A DNA stretch of 64,000 nucleotides from Fistularia commersonii (GCA_037954325.1 JBBMNZ010000049.1:124001-188000); one strand, 5' to 3'. Positions 38,500 through 53,100 are shown, counted from the first letter of the stretch. A program made the numbers and translations. The notes: generated by a model not told the origin, from the sequence alone.

Positions 38500-39640
38500 G
38501 TAAATAACCGATGAATTTCATCATGCTGGTATCTGCTGTTGATATATGTTGTTTAGGACATGATTTTGCACAATATATGTCAACTTCAGTGTAATCCCAT
38601 CACAGGTTTAGAAGATATAGCCATTCATTAAAAAGTGCTTATCTCACCGAGTTGAGACGTTTCTGATTAGGAGTGGAAATAACGAATGAATTTCATCAAG
38701 CTTGTTTCTGCTGTTGAAATATGTTGTTTAGGACATGATTCTGCACAATATATGTCAAATTCAGTGTAATCCAGCCACAAGTTCAAAATATATAGCCATT
38801 TGTTCAAAATCAGCATAACTCACTGAGTTGAATCGTTTTTGAGTTGGAGCGAAAATAACTAATGAATTTCAATATGCTGGTTTTTGCTGTTGATATATTT
38901 TGTTTAGGACATGATTCTGCACTATATATGTCAAATTCAATGTAATTTAGCCACAAGTTCAAAGGATATAGCCTTTCGTTCAAAAAGTGCTTATCTCAAC
39001 GAGTTGAAGCGTAATTGATTCGGCGTGGAAATAACTAATGAATTTCATCAAGCTGGTTTCTGCGTTTGAAATATTTTGTTTTTAGCACATGATTCTGCAC
39101 AATATATGTCAACTTCAGTGTAATCCAATCACAGATTCAAAAGATATAGCCAATAGTTCAAAAAGTGTTTTTCTTATCGGGTTGAAGCGTTTTTGATTAG
39201 GAATGGAAATAATTAATGAATTTCATCAAGCTGGTTTCTGCTGTTGAAATATGTTGTTTAGGACATGATTCTGCACAATATATGTCAAATTCAGTGTAAT
39301 CCAGCCGTAAGTTCAAAAGATATAGCCATTTGTTCAAAAACTGCATAACTCACTGTGTTGAAGCGTTTTTGAGATGGAGCGGAAATAGTTAATGAATTTC
39401 AATATGCTGGTTTTTGCTGCTGATATATGTCGTTTCGGACATGATTCTACACAATATATGTCATATTCAGTGTAATCCAGCTACAAGTTCAAAAGATATA
39501 GCCATAAGGTCAAATACTGCTTATCTTATCGAATTTAATCGTGTTTGAGTTGGATTGGAAATAACTAAAGAATTTCACCAAGTTGTTTTTTTCTGTTGAT
39601 ATATGTTGTTTAGGACATGATTCTGCACAATATATGTCAA
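38500..39640. repeat. Family 2 block paired with 35700-36420 and 26440-27340
   Basis: The first part repeats 35700-36420 at an offset of about 2,806 bp (CAGTGTAATTTAGCC at 36131; CAATGTAATTTAGCC near 38938). The second part continues like 26930-27340, so this copy joins both neighbours. It is the last place where the TTCAATATGCTGG lineage appears (near 39393). Confidence 0.78.
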
Positions 39641-42360
39641 ATTCAGTGTAATCCCATTACAGGCTAAAAAGATATCGCCATTCGTTCAAAAAGTCTTTAT
39701 CTCACCGAGTTGAAGCGTTTTTGATTAGGAGTGGAAATAACTAATGAATTTCATCAAGCTGGTTTTTGCTATTGAAATATGTTGTTTAGAACATGATTCT
39801 GCACAATATATGTCAAATTATGTGTAATCCCTTCACAAGTTCAAAAGATATAGCCATTCGTTCAAAAAGTACTTATCTCACCGAGTTGAAGCGTTTTTGA
39901 TTAGGAGTGGAAATAACTTTTGAATTTCATCAAGCTGGTTTCTGCTGTTGAAATATGTTGTTTAGGACATGATTCTGCACAATATATGTCAAATTCAGTG
40001 TGATCCCATTACAGGTTCAAAGGATATAGCCATTCGTTCAAAAAGGACTTATCTCACCGAGTAGAAGCGTTTTTGATTAGGAGTGGAAATAACTAATTGA
40101 TTTCATCAAGCTGGTTTCTGCTGTTGAAATATGTTGTTTATGACATGATTTTGCACAATATATGTCAAATTCAGTGTAATCCCTTCACAAGTTCAAAAGA
40201 TATAGCCATTCGTTCAAAAAGTACTTATCTCACCGAGTTGAAGCGTTTTTTATTCGGAGTGGAACTAACCAATGAATTTCATCACGCAGGTTTCTGCTGT
40301 TGAAATATGTTGTTCAGGACATGATTCCGCACAATATATGTCAACTTCAGTATAATCCCATCACAGGTTCTAAATATATAGCCATTCGTTCAAAAAGTGC
40401 TTAACTCACGAGTTGAGACGTTTCTGATTAGGAGTGGAAATAACTAATGAATTTCATCAAGCTGGTTTCTGCTGTTGAAATATGTTGTTTAGGACATGAT
40501 TCTGGAAAATATATGTCAAATTCAGTGTAATACCTTCACAAGTTCAAAAGATATAGCCATTCGTTCAAAAAGTACTTATCTCAGCAAGTTGAAGAATTTT
40601 TGATTAGTTTTGGAAATAACCAATGAATTTCATCAAGCTGGTTTCTGCTGTTGAAATATGTTGTTTAGGACAAGATTTTGCACAATATATGTCATATTCA
40701 GAGAAATCCCATCAAAAGTCCAAAATATATAGCCATTCGTTCAAAAAGTGCTTAACTCACCGAGTTCAGACGTTTCTGATTAGGAGTGGAAACAACTGAT
40801 GAATTTCATCAAGCTGGTTTCTGCTGTTGAAATATGTTGTTTAGGATATGATTCTGCACAATATATATCAAATTCTTTTGAGCCCATTACAGGTTCAAAG
40901 GATGTAGCCATTCGTTCAAAAACTGCTTATCTTATCAGGTTGAAGCTTTTTTGATTAGGAGTGGAAATAACTAATGAATTTCATCAAGCTGGTTCCCGCT
41001 ATTGAAATATGTTGTTTAGGACAGGATTCTGCACAAAATATGTCAAATTCAGTATAATCCAGCTACAAGTTCAAAAAGATATTGCAATTCGATCAAAAAG
41101 TGCTTATCTCACCGTGTTGAAGCGTTTTTGATTTGGAGTGGAAATAACTAATGAATTTCATCAAGCTGGTTTCTGCTGTTGAAATATTTTGTTTAGGACA
41201 TGATTCTGCAAAATATATGTCAAATTCAGCGTGATCCCATTACAGGTTCAAAAGATATAGACATTCGTTCAAAAAGTTTTTATCTTATCGGGTTGAACCA
41301 TTTTGGATTAGGAATGGAAATAACTAATGAATTTCATCAAGCTGGTTTCTGCTGTTGAAATATGTTGTTTAGGACATGATTCTACAAAAAATATGTCAAA
41401 TTCAGTGTAATCCAGCGTCAAGATCAAAAGATATAGCCTTTCGTTCAAAAAGTGCTTATCTCACGGAGTTGAAGCGTTTTTGATTAGGAGTGGAAATAAC
41501 TAATGAATTTCATCAAGCTGGTTTCTGCTGTAGAAATATGTTGTTTAGGACATGATTCTGCACAATAAATGTCATTTTCAGTGCAATCCAGCTACAAGTT
41601 CAAAAGATATAGCTATTCGATCAAAAAGTGCTTATCTCACCGAGTTGAAGCGTTTTTGATTCGGAGTGGAAATAACTAATGAATTTCATCAAGCTGGTTT
41701 CTGCTGTTGAAATATGTTTTTTAGGATATGATTCTGCACAATATATGTCAAATTTAGTGTAATCACATCACAGGTTCAAAAGATAGAGCCATTCCTTCTA
41801 AAACTGCTTATCTCATCGTGTTGAAGCGTTATAGATTAGGAGTGGAAATAACTGATGGATCTCGTCAAGCTGGTTTCTGCTGTTGAAATATGTTGTTTAG
41901 GACATGATTCTACAAAAAATATGTCAAATTCAGTGTAATCCAGCGTCAAGATCAAAAGATATAGCCTTTCGTTCAAAAAGTGCTTATCTCACCGAGTTGA
42001 GACGTTTCTGATTAGGAGTGGAAATAACTAATGAGTTTCATCAAGCTGGTTTCTGCTTTTGATTATATGTTGTTTAGCACATGATTCTGCACAATATATT
42101 TCAAATTCAGTGTAATCCCTTCACAAGTTCAAAAGATATACAAATTCGTTCAAAAATTACTCATCTCACCGAGTTGAAGCGTTTTTAATTAGGAGTGGAA
42201 ATAACTAATGAATTTCATCAAGCTGGTTTCTGCTGTTGAAATATGTTGTTTCGGACAAGATTTTGCAAAATATATATCAAATTCAGTGTAATCCAGACAC
42301 AAGTTCAAAAGATAGAGCCATTCGATCAAAAAGTGCTTATCTCACCGAGTTGAAACGTTT

Positions 42361-45300
42361 ATGATTCACAGTGGAAATAACTAATAAAAGAATCAAGATA
42401 CTTTCTAATGTCTAAATATGTTGTTCAGGAAATGATTTCTGCACAATATATGTCAACTTCATTTTAATCCCATCACAGGTTCAAAAGATATAGCCATTCG
42501 ATCAAAAAGTGCTTATCTCACTGAGTTGAATCGTTTTGGATTCGGAGTGGAAATAACTAATGAATTTCATCAAACTGGTTTCTGCTGTTGAAATATGTTG
42601 TTTAGGATATGATTCTGCACAATATATGTCAAAGTCAGTGTGATCCCATTACAGGTTCAAAGGATATAGCCATTCGTTCAAAAAGGACTTATCTCACCGA
42701 GTTGAAGCGTTTTTGATTAGGAGTGGAAATAACTAATGGATTTCATCAAGCTGGTTTCTGCTGTTGAAATATGTTGTATATGACATAATTCTGCACAATA
42801 TATGTCAAATTAAGTGTAATCCCATTACAGGTTCAAAGGATATAGCCATTCGTTCAAAAAGGACTTATCTCACCGAGTTGAAGCGTTTTTGATTAGGAGT
42901 GGAAATAACTAATGAATTTCATCAAGCTGGTTTCTGCTGTTGAAATATGTTGTTTAGGACATGATTCTGCACAATATATGTCAAATTCAGTGTAATCCCT
43001 TTACATATTCAAAAGATATAGCCATTCGTTCAAAAACTGCTTATCTTATCGGGTTGAAGCGTTTATGATTAGGAGTGGAAATAACTAATGGATTTAATCA
43101 AGCTGGTTTCTGCTGTTGAAATATGTTGTTTAGGACATGATTCTGCATTACACATGTCAAATTCAGTGTAATCCAGCGACAAGATCAAAAGATATAGCCA
43201 TTCGTGCAAAAACTGCTTATCTCACCGAGTTGAAGCGTTTTTGATTAGGAGTGGCAAAAACTAATGAATTTCATCAAGTAGATTTATACTGTTGAAATAT
43301 GTTGTTTAGGATATGATTCTGCACAATATATGTCAAAGTCAGTGTGATCCCATTACAGGTTCAAAGGATATAGCCATTCGTTCAAAAAGGACTTATCTCA
43401 CCGAGTTGAAGCGTTTTTGATAAGGAGTGGAAATAACTAATGAATTTCATCAAGCTGGTTTCTGCTGTTGAAATATGTTGTTTAGGACATGATTCTGCAC
43501 AATATATGTCAAATTCAGTGTAATCCCTTCACATATTCAAAAGATATAGCCATTCGTTCAAAAAGTGCTTATCTCATCGAGTTGAAGCGTTTTGGATTAG
43601 GAGTGGAAATAACTTTTAAATTTCATCAAGCTGGTTTCTGCTGTTGAAATATGTTGTTTAGAACATGATTATGCACAATATATGTCAACTTCAGTGTAAT
43701 CCAGTGATAAGATCAAAAGATATAGCCATTTTTGAAAAAAGTGCTTATCTCACCGAGTTGAGACGTTTCTGATTAGGAGTGGAAATAACTAATTAATTTC
43801 ATCAAGCTGGTTCCCGCCGTTGAAATATGTTGTTTAGGACAAGATTCTGCACAATATATGTCAAATTAAGTATAATCCAGCGACAAGTTCAAAAGATATA
43901 GCCATTCGATCAAAAAGTGCTTATCTCACCGAGTTGAAGCGTTTTTGATTCGGAGTGGAAATAACTAATGGATTTCATCACGCTGGTTTCTGCTGTTGAA
44001 ATATGTTGTTTAGGACAAGATTCTGCACAATATATGTCAAATTCAGTGAAATCCCATCACAGGTTCAAAAAATTTTAGCCATTCGTTCAAAAATTGCTTA
44101 TCTCACCAAGTTGAAGAGTTTTTGATTAGTATTGGAAATAACTAATGATTATATCAAGCTGGTTTCTGCTCTTGAAATTTGTTGTTTAGGACATGATTCT
44201 GAACAATATATGTCAAATTCAGTGTAATCCCTTCACAAGTTCAAAAGATATAGCAATTCGTTCAAAAAGGACTTATCTCACCGAGTTGAAGCGTTTTTGA
44301 TTAGGAGTGGAAATAACTAATGAATTTCATCAAGCTGGTTTCTGCTGTTGAAATATGTTGTTTAGGACATGATTCTGCACAATATATGTCAAATTCAGTG
44401 TAATCCCTTTACATATTCAAAAGATATAGCCATTCGTTCAAAAACTGCTTATCTTATCGGGTTGAAGCGTTTTTGATTAGGAGTGGAAATAACTAATGAA
44501 TTTCATCAAGCTGGTTTCTGCTGTTGAAATATGTTGTTAGGTCAAGATTCTGCACAATATATGTCATATTCAGAGATATCCCATCAAAAGTCCAAAAGAT
44601 ATAGCCATTCGTTCAAAAAGTGCTTATCTCACCGAGTTGAGACTTTTCTGATTAGGAGTGGAAATAACTAATGAATTTCATCAAGCTGGTTTCTGCTGTT
44701 GAAATATGTTGTTTAGGACATGATTCTGCACAATATATGTCAAATTCTTGTGAGCCCATTACAGGTTCAAAGGATATAGCCATTCGTTCAAAACGTGCTT
44801 ATCTCTCCAAGTTGAAGCGTTTTTGATTAGGAGTGTAAATAACTTTTGAATTTTATCAAGCTGGTTTCTGCTGTTGAAATATGTTGTTTAGAACATGATT
44901 CTGCACAATATATGTCAAATTCAGTGTAATCCCCTCATAGGTTCAAAAGATATCGCCAGTCGTTCCAAAAGAACTTATCTCACCAAGTTGAGGCGTTTTT
45001 GATTCGGAGTGGAAATAACCAATGAATTTCATCAAGCTGGTTTCTGCTGTTGAAATATGTTTTTTAGGATATGATTCTGCACAGTATATGTCAAATTTAG
45101 TGTAATCACATCACAGGTTCAAAAGATATAGCCATTCGTGCAAAAAGTGCTTATCTCACCGAGTTGAAGCGTTTTTGATTAGGAGTGGAAATAACTAATG
45201 AATTTCATCAAGCTGGTTTCTGCTGTTGAAATATGAATGTTTATGACATGATTCTGCACAATATAAGTCAAATTCAGTGTGATCCCATTATATGTTCAAA

Positions 45301-48300
45301 ATATATAGCCATTCGTTCAAAAAGGACTTATCTCACCGAGTTGAAGCGTTTTTGATTAGGAGTGGAAATAACTAATAAATTTCATCAAGCTGGTTTCTGC
45401 TGTTGAAATATGAATGTTTATGACATGATTCTGCACAATATAAGTCAAATTCAGTGTGATCCCATTACATGTTCAAAAGATATAATCATTCGTTCAAAAA
45501 GTACTTATCTCACCGAGTTGAAGCGTTTTTGATTAGGAGTGGAAATAACTAATGAATTTCATCAAGCTGGTGTTTGCTGTTGAAATATGTTGTTTAGGAT
45601 ATGACCCTGCACAATATATGTCAAAGTCAGTGTGATCCCATTAAGGGTTCAAAAGATATAGCCATTCGTTCAAAAAGTACTTATCTCACCGAGTTGAAGC
45701 GTTTTTGATTAGGAGTGGAAATAACTTTTGAATTTCATCAAGCTGGTTTCTGTTGTTGAAATATATTGTTTATAACATGATTCTGCACAATATATGTCAA
45801 ATTCTTGTGAGCCCATTACATGTTCAAAGGATATAGCCATTCGTTCAAAACGTGCTAATAAGACCAAGTTGAAGCGTTTTTGATTAGGAGTGGAAAAAAC
45901 TTTTGAATTTCATCACACTGGTTTCTGCTGTTGAAATATGTTTTTTAGGACATGATTCTGCAAAATATATGTCAAATTAAGTGTAATCCCTTCACAAGTT
46001 CAAAAGATATCGCCATTCGTTCAAAAAGTACTTATCTCACCGAGTTGAAGCGTTTTTGGATTCGGAGTGGAAATAATCAATGAATTTTCATCAAGCTGGT
46101 TTCTGCTCTTAAAATATGTTTTTTAGGATATGATTCTGCACTATATATGTCAAATTTTGTGTAATCACATCACAGGTTCAAAAGACATAGCCATTCGTTC
46201 AAAAACTGCTTATCTTATCGGGTTGAAGCGTTTTTGATTGAGAGTGGAAATTACGAATGGATTTAATCAAGCTGGTTTCTGCTGTTGAAATATGTTGTTT
46301 AGGACATGATTCTGCACAACACATGTCAAATTCAGTGTAATCCAGCGACAAGATCAAAAGATATAGCCATTCGTGCAAAAAGTGCTTATCTCACCGAGTT
46401 AAAGCAATTTTGATTAGGAGTGGCAATAACCAATGAATTTCATCAAGTAGATTTCTAATGTTGAAATATGTTGTTTAGGACATGATTCTGCACAATATAT
46501 GTCAAATTCAGTGTAATCCCTTCGCAAGTTCAAAAGATATAGCCATTCGTTCAAAAAGGATATTATCTCACCGAGTTGAAGCGTTTTTGATTAGGAGTGG
46601 AAATAACTTTTGAATTTCATCAAGCTGGTTTCTGCTGTTGAAATATGTTGTTTAGGACATGATTCTGCACAATATATGTCAAATTCAGTGTAATCCCTTT
46701 ACATATTCAAAAGATATAGCCATTCGTTCAAAAACTGCTTATCTTATCGGGTTGAAGCGTTTTTGATTAGGAGTGGAAATAACTAATGAATTTAATCAAG
46801 CTGGTTTCTGCTGTTGAAATATGTTGTTAGGTCAAGATTCTGCACAATATATGTCATATTCAGAGATATCCCATCAAAAGTCCAAAAGATATAGCCATTC
46901 GTTCAAAAAGTGCTTATCTCACCGAGTTGAGACTTTTCTGATTAGGAGTGGAAATAACTAATGAATTTCATCAAGCTGGTTTCTGCTGTTGAAATATGTT
47001 GTTTAGGACATGATTCTGCACAATATATGTCAAATTCTTGTGAGCCCATTACAGGTTCAAAGAATATAGCCATTCGTTCAAAACGTGCTTATCTCTCCAA
47101 GTTGAAGCGTTTTTGATTAGGAGTGTAAATAACTTTTGAATTTTATCAAGCTGGTTTCTGCTGTTGAAATATGTTGTTTAGAACATGATTCTGCACAATA
47201 TATGTCAAATTCAGTGTAATCCCCTCATAGGTTCAAAAGATATCGCCAGTCGTTCCAAAAGAACTTATCTCACCAAGTTGAGGCGTTTTTGATTCGGAGT
47301 GGAAATAACCAATGAATTTCATCAAGCTGGTTTCTGCTGTTGAAATATGTTTTTTAGGATATGATTCTGCACAGTATATGTCAAATTTAGTGTAATCACA
47401 TCACAGGTTCAAAAGATATAGCCATTCGTGCAAAAAGTGCTTATCTCACCGAGTTGAAGCAAATTTGATTAGGAGTGGCAATAACTAATGAATTTCATCT
47501 TGTAGATTTCTACTGTTGAAATATGTTGTTTAGGACATGATTCTGCACAATATATGTCAAATTCAGTGTAATCCCTTCACAAGTTCAAAAGCTATAGCCA
47601 TTCGTTCAAAAAGTGCTTATCTCACAAAGTTGAAGCGTTTTTGATTAGGAGTGAAAATAACTAATGAATTTCATCAAGCTGGTTTCTGCTGTTGAAATAT
47701 GTTGTTTAGGATATAACTCTGCACAATATATGTCAAATTCAGTGTAATCACATCACAGGTTCAAAAGATATACCCATTCGTTCAAAAATTACTTATCTCA
47801 CCGAGTTGAAGCACTTTTGATTAGGAGTGGAAATAACTTTTGAATTTCATCAAGCTGGTTACTGCTGTTGAAATATGTTGTTTAGGACATGATTTTGCAC
47901 AATATATGTCAAATTCAGTGTAATCCCTTCAAAGGTTCAAAAGATATAGCCATTCGTTCAAAAAGTGCTTATCTCACCGAGTTGAAGCGTTTTTGATTCG
48001 GAGTGGAAATAACTTTTGAATTTCATCAAGCTGGTTTCTGCTGTTGAAATATGTTGTTTAGAACATGGTTCTGCACAATATATGTCAAATTCAGTGTAAT
48101 CCCTTCATAGGTTCAAAAGATATCGCCATTCGTTCCAAAGGTACTTATCTCACCGAGATGAAGCGTTTTTGATTCGGAGTGGAAATAACTGATGGATTTC
48201 GTCATGCTGGTTACTGCTGTTGAAATATGTTGTTTAGGACATAATTCTGCAAAACACATGTCAAATTCAGTGTAATCCAGCTACAAGTTCAAAAGATATA

Positions 48301-50100
48301 GCTATTCATTCAAAAAGGACTTATCTCACCGAGTTGAACCGTTTTTGATTCGGAGTGGACATAACTAATGAATTTCATCAAACTGGTTTCTGCTGTTGAA
48401 ATATGTTGTTTAGGACATGATTCTGCATAATATATGTCAAATTCTTGTGAGCCCATTACTAGTTCAAAGGATATAGACATTCTTTCAAAATGTGCTCACG
48501 AGACCGAGTTAAAGTGTTTCTGATTAAGAGTGGATATGACTAATGAATTTCATCAAGCTGGTTCCCGCTGTTGAAATATGTTGTTTAGGACAAGATTCTG
48601 CACAATATATGTCAAATTCAGTGTAATCCCTTCATAGGTTCAAAAGATATCGCCAGTCGTTCCAAAAGAACTTATCTCACCGAGTTGAAGCGTTTTTGAT
48701 TCGGAGTGGAAATAACTGATGGATTTCGTCAAGCTGGTTTCTGCTATTGAAATATGTTTTTTAGGACATGATTCTGCAAAACACATGTCAAATTCAGTGT
48801 AATCCAGCGATAAGATCAAAAGATATAGCCATTTGTGAAAAAGGTGCTTATCTCACCGAGTTGAGACGTTTCTGATTAGGAGTGGAAATAACTAATGAAT
48901 TTCATCAAGCTGGTTCCCGCTGTTGAAATATGTTGTTTAGGAAAAGATTCTGCACAAAATATGTAAAATTCAGTATAATCCAGCGACAAGTTCAAAAGAT
49001 ATAGCCATTCGATCAAAAAGTGCTTATCTCACCGAGTTGAAGCGTTTTTGATTCGAATTGGAAATAACCAATGAATTTCATCAATCTGGTTTCTATTGTT
49101 GAAATATGTTGTTTAGGACAAGATTCTGCACAATATATGTCAAATTCAGTGAAATCCCATCACAAGTTCAAAAGATATAGCCATTCGTTCAAAAAGTACT
49201 TATCTCACCGAGTTGAAGCGTTTTTGATTAGGAGTGGAAATAACTTTTGAATTTCATCAAGCTGGTTTCTGCTGTTGAAATATGTGGTTTAGGACATGAT
49301 TCTGCACAATATATGTCAAATTCTTGTGAGCCCATTATGGGTTCAAAGGATATAGCCATTCGTTTAAAACGTTTCTATGAGACCGAGTTGAAGCGTTTTT
49401 TATTAGGAGTGCAAATATCTAATGAATTTCATCAAGCTGGTTCCTGCTGTTGAAAAATGTTGTTTAGGAAAAAATTCTGCACAAAATATGTCAAATTCAG
49501 TATAATCCAACGACAAGTTCAAAAGATATCCATTCGATCAAAAAGTGCTTATCTCACTGAGTTGAAGCGTTTTTGATTCGGAGTGGAAATAACTAAAGAA
49601 TTTCATCAAGCTGGTTTCTGCTGTTGAAATATGTTTTTTGGGATATGATTCTGCACAATATATGTCAAATTCAATGTGATGCCATTAAAGGTTCAAAGGA
49701 TATAGCCATTCTTTCAAAAAGGACTTATCTCACCGAGTTGAAGCGTTTTTGATTAGGAGTGGAAATAACGAATGGTTTTCATCAAGCTGGTTTCTGCTGT
49801 TGAAATATGTTGTATATGAAATAATTCTGCACAATATATGTCAAATTAAGTGTAATCCCTTCACAAGTTCAAAAGATATAGCCATTCGTTCAAAACGTAC
49901 TTATCTCACCGAGTTGAAGCGTTTTTGTTTAGGAGTGGAAATAACTTTTGAATTTTATCACGCTGGTTTCTGCTGTTGAAATTTGTTGTTTAGGACATGA
50001 TTCTGCACAATATATGTCAAATTCAGTGTAATCCCTTCACAAGTTCAAAAGATATAGCCATTCGTTCAAAAAGTGCTTATCTCACCGAGTTGAAACGTTT
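42361..50100. repeat. Zone 3 HOR region A
   Basis: Delimited by the aberrant ATGATTCACAGTGG/ATAAAAGAATCAAG monomer at 42361 and 50101. Its length of 7,740 bp is 44 monomers less 4 bp. It contains an internal repeat of 2,290 bp (13 monomers): GTTAGGTCAAG at 44536 and 46826, with the following three monomers matching. Marker order is partly shuffled relative to regions B and C, because GCTGGTGTTT at 45566 comes after the first GTTAGGTCAAG. Confidence 0.75.
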
Positions 50101-53100
50101 ATGATTCACAGTGGAAATAACTAATAAAAGAATCAAGATACTTTCTGCTGTCAAATTATGTTGTTCAGGAAATGATTTCTGCACAATATATGTCAACTTC
50201 ATTTTAATCCCATCACAGGTTCAAAAGATATAGCCATTCGATCAAAAAGTGCTTATCTCACTGAGTTGAATCGTTTTGGATTCGGAGTGGAAATAACTAA
50301 TGAATTTCATCAAACTGGTTTCTGCTGTTGAAATATGTTGTTTAGGATATGATTCTGCACAATATATGTCAAAGTCAGTGTGATCCCATTACACGTTCAA
50401 AGGATATAGCCATTCGTTCAAAAAGGACTTATCTCACCGAGTTGAAGCGTTTTTGATTAGGAGTGGAAATAACTAATGAATTTCATCAAGCTGGTTTCTG
50501 CTGTTGAAATATGAATGTTTATGACATGATTCTGCACAATATAAGTCAAATTCAGTGTGATCCCATTACATGTTCAAAAGATATAGCCATTCGTTCAAAA
50601 AGTACTTATCTCACCGAGTTGAAGCGTTGTTGATTAGGAGTGGAAATAACTAATGAATTTCATCAAGCTGGTGTTTGCTGTTGAAATATGTTGTTTAGGA
50701 TATGATTCTGCAAAATATATGTCAAAGTCAGTGTGATCCAATTACAGGTTCAAAAGATATAGCCATTCGTTCAAAAAGTACTTATCTTACCGAGTTGAAG
50801 CGTTTTTGATTAGGAGTGGAAATAACTTTTGAATTTCATCAAGCTGGTTTCTGTTGTTGAAATATATTGTTTAGAACATGATTCTGCACAATATATGTCA
50901 AATTCTTTTGAGCCCATTACACGTTCAAAGGATATAGCCATTCGTTCAAAACGTGCTTATAAGACCAAGTTGAAGCGTTTTTGATTAGGAGTGGAAAAAA
51001 CTTTTGAATTTCATCACACTGGTTTCTGCTGTTGAAATATGTTTTTTAGGACATGATTCTGCACAATATATGTCAAATTAAGTGTAATCCCTTCACAAGT
51101 TCAAAAGATATCGCCATTCGTTCAAAAAGTACTTATCTCACCGAGTAGAAGCGTTTTTGGATTCGGAGTGGAAATAATCAATGAATTTTCATCAAGCTGG
51201 TTTCTGCTCTTGAAATATGTTTTTTAGGATATGATTCTGCACTATATATGTCAAATTTAGTGTAATCACATCACAGGTTCAAAAGACATAGCCATTCGTT
51301 CAAAAACTGCTTATCTTATCGGGTTGAAGCGTTTTTGATTGAGAGTGGAAATTACGAATGGATTTAATCAAGCTGGTTTCTGCTGTTGAAATATGTTGTT
51401 TAGGACATGATTCTGCACAACACATGTCAAATTCAGTGTAATCCAGCGACAAGATCAAAAGATATAGCCATTCGTGCAAAAAGTGCTTATCTCACCGAGT
51501 TAAAGCAATTTTGATTAGGAGTGGCAATAACCAATGAATTTCATCAAGTAGATTTCTAATGTTGAAATATGTTGTTTAGGACATGATTCTGCACAATATA
51601 TGTCAAATTCAGTGTAATCCCCCAAAAGTTCAAAAGATATAGCCATTCGTTCAAAAAGTGCTTATCTCACCGAGTTGAAGCAATTTTGATTAGGAGTGGC
51701 AATAACTAATGAATTTCATCAAGTAGATTTCTACTGTTGAAATATGTTGTTTAGGATATGATTCTGCACAATATATGTCAAAGTCAGTGTGATCCCATTA
51801 CAGGTTCAAAGGATATAGCCATTCATTCAAAAAGGACTTATCTCACCGAGTTGAAGCGTTTTTGATTAGGAGTGGAAATAACTAATGAATTTCATCAAGC
51901 TGGTTTCTGCTGTTGAAATATGTTGTTTAGGACATGATTCTGCACAATATATGTCAAATTCAGTGAAATCCCATCACAGGTTCAAAAAATTTTAGCCATT
52001 CGTTCAAAAATTGCTTATCTCACCAAGTTGAAGAGTTTTTGATTAGTATTGGAAATAACTAATGATTATATCAAGCTGGTTTCTGCTCTTGAAATTTGTT
52101 GTTTAGGACATGATTCTGAACAATATATGTCAAATTCAGTGTAATCCCTTCACAAGTTCAAAAGATATAGCCATTCGTTCAAAAAGTACTTATCTCACCG
52201 AGTTGAAGCGTTTTTGATTAGGAGTGGAAATAACTTTTGAATTTCATCAAGCTGGTTTCTGCTCTTGAAATTTGTTGTTAGGTCAAGATTCTGCACAATA
52301 TATGTCATATTCAGAGATATCCCATCAAAAGTCCAAAAGATATAGCCATTCGTGAAAAAAGTGCTTATCTCACCGAGTTGAGACGTTTCTGATTAGCAGT
52401 GGAAATAACTAATGAATTTCATCAAGCTGGTTTCTGCTGTTGAAATATGTTGTTTAGGACATGATTCTGTACAATATATGTCAAATTCTTGTGAGCCCAT
52501 TACAGGTTCAAAAGATATAGCCATTCTTTCAAAACGTGCTTATCTCTCCAAGTTGAAGCGTTTTTGATTAGGAGTGTAAATAACTTTTGAATTTTATCAA
52601 GCTGGTTTCTGCTGTTGAAATATGTTGTTTAGAACATGATTCTGCACAATATATGTCAAATTCAGTGTAATCCCCTCATACGTTCAAAAGATATCGCCAG
52701 TCGTTCCAAAAGAACTTATCTCACCGAGTTGAAGCAAATTTGATTAGGAGTTGCAATAACTAATGAATTTCATCTTGTAGATTTCTACTGTTGAAATATG
52801 TTGTTTAGGACATGATTCTGCACAATATATGTCAAATTCAGTGTAATCCCTTCACAAGTTCAAAAGCTATAGCCATTCGTTCAAAAAGTGCTTATCTCAC
52901 AAAGTTGAAGCGTTTTTGATCAGGAGTGAAAATAACCAATGAATTTCATCAAGCTGGTTTCTGCTGTTGAAATATGTTGTTTAGGATATGACTCTACACA
53001 ATATATGTCAAATTCAGTGTAATCACATCACAGGTTCAAAAGATATACCCATTCGTTCAAAAATTACTTATCTCACCGAGTTGAAGCACTTTTGATTAGG

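Larger units (their letters stand above)
8581..39700. repeat. Satellite family 2, zone 2: diverse 176-bp monomers
   Basis: Head-to-tail copies of a unit running from AAGCGTTTTTGATTAGGAG through CATCAAGCTGGTTTCTGC, GACATGATTCTGCAC and AGATATAGCCATTCG to CTCACCGAGTTG (for example 8761 to 8936). My hand-built consensus is 176 bp with 62 G/C. Against the family 1 consensus it aligns without gaps at about 139 of 176 positions (about 79%). Monomers are varied, with small indels, A-run variants and at least three lineages: the common CATCAAGCTGG form, an ACCAAACCTG/GATAGATG form, and a TTCAATATGCTGG form joined to GAGTTGGAG. No gene, RNA or transposon was seen; stretches not listed separately below are ordinary monomers of this kind. 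The right boundary is approximate. Confidence 0.96.
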
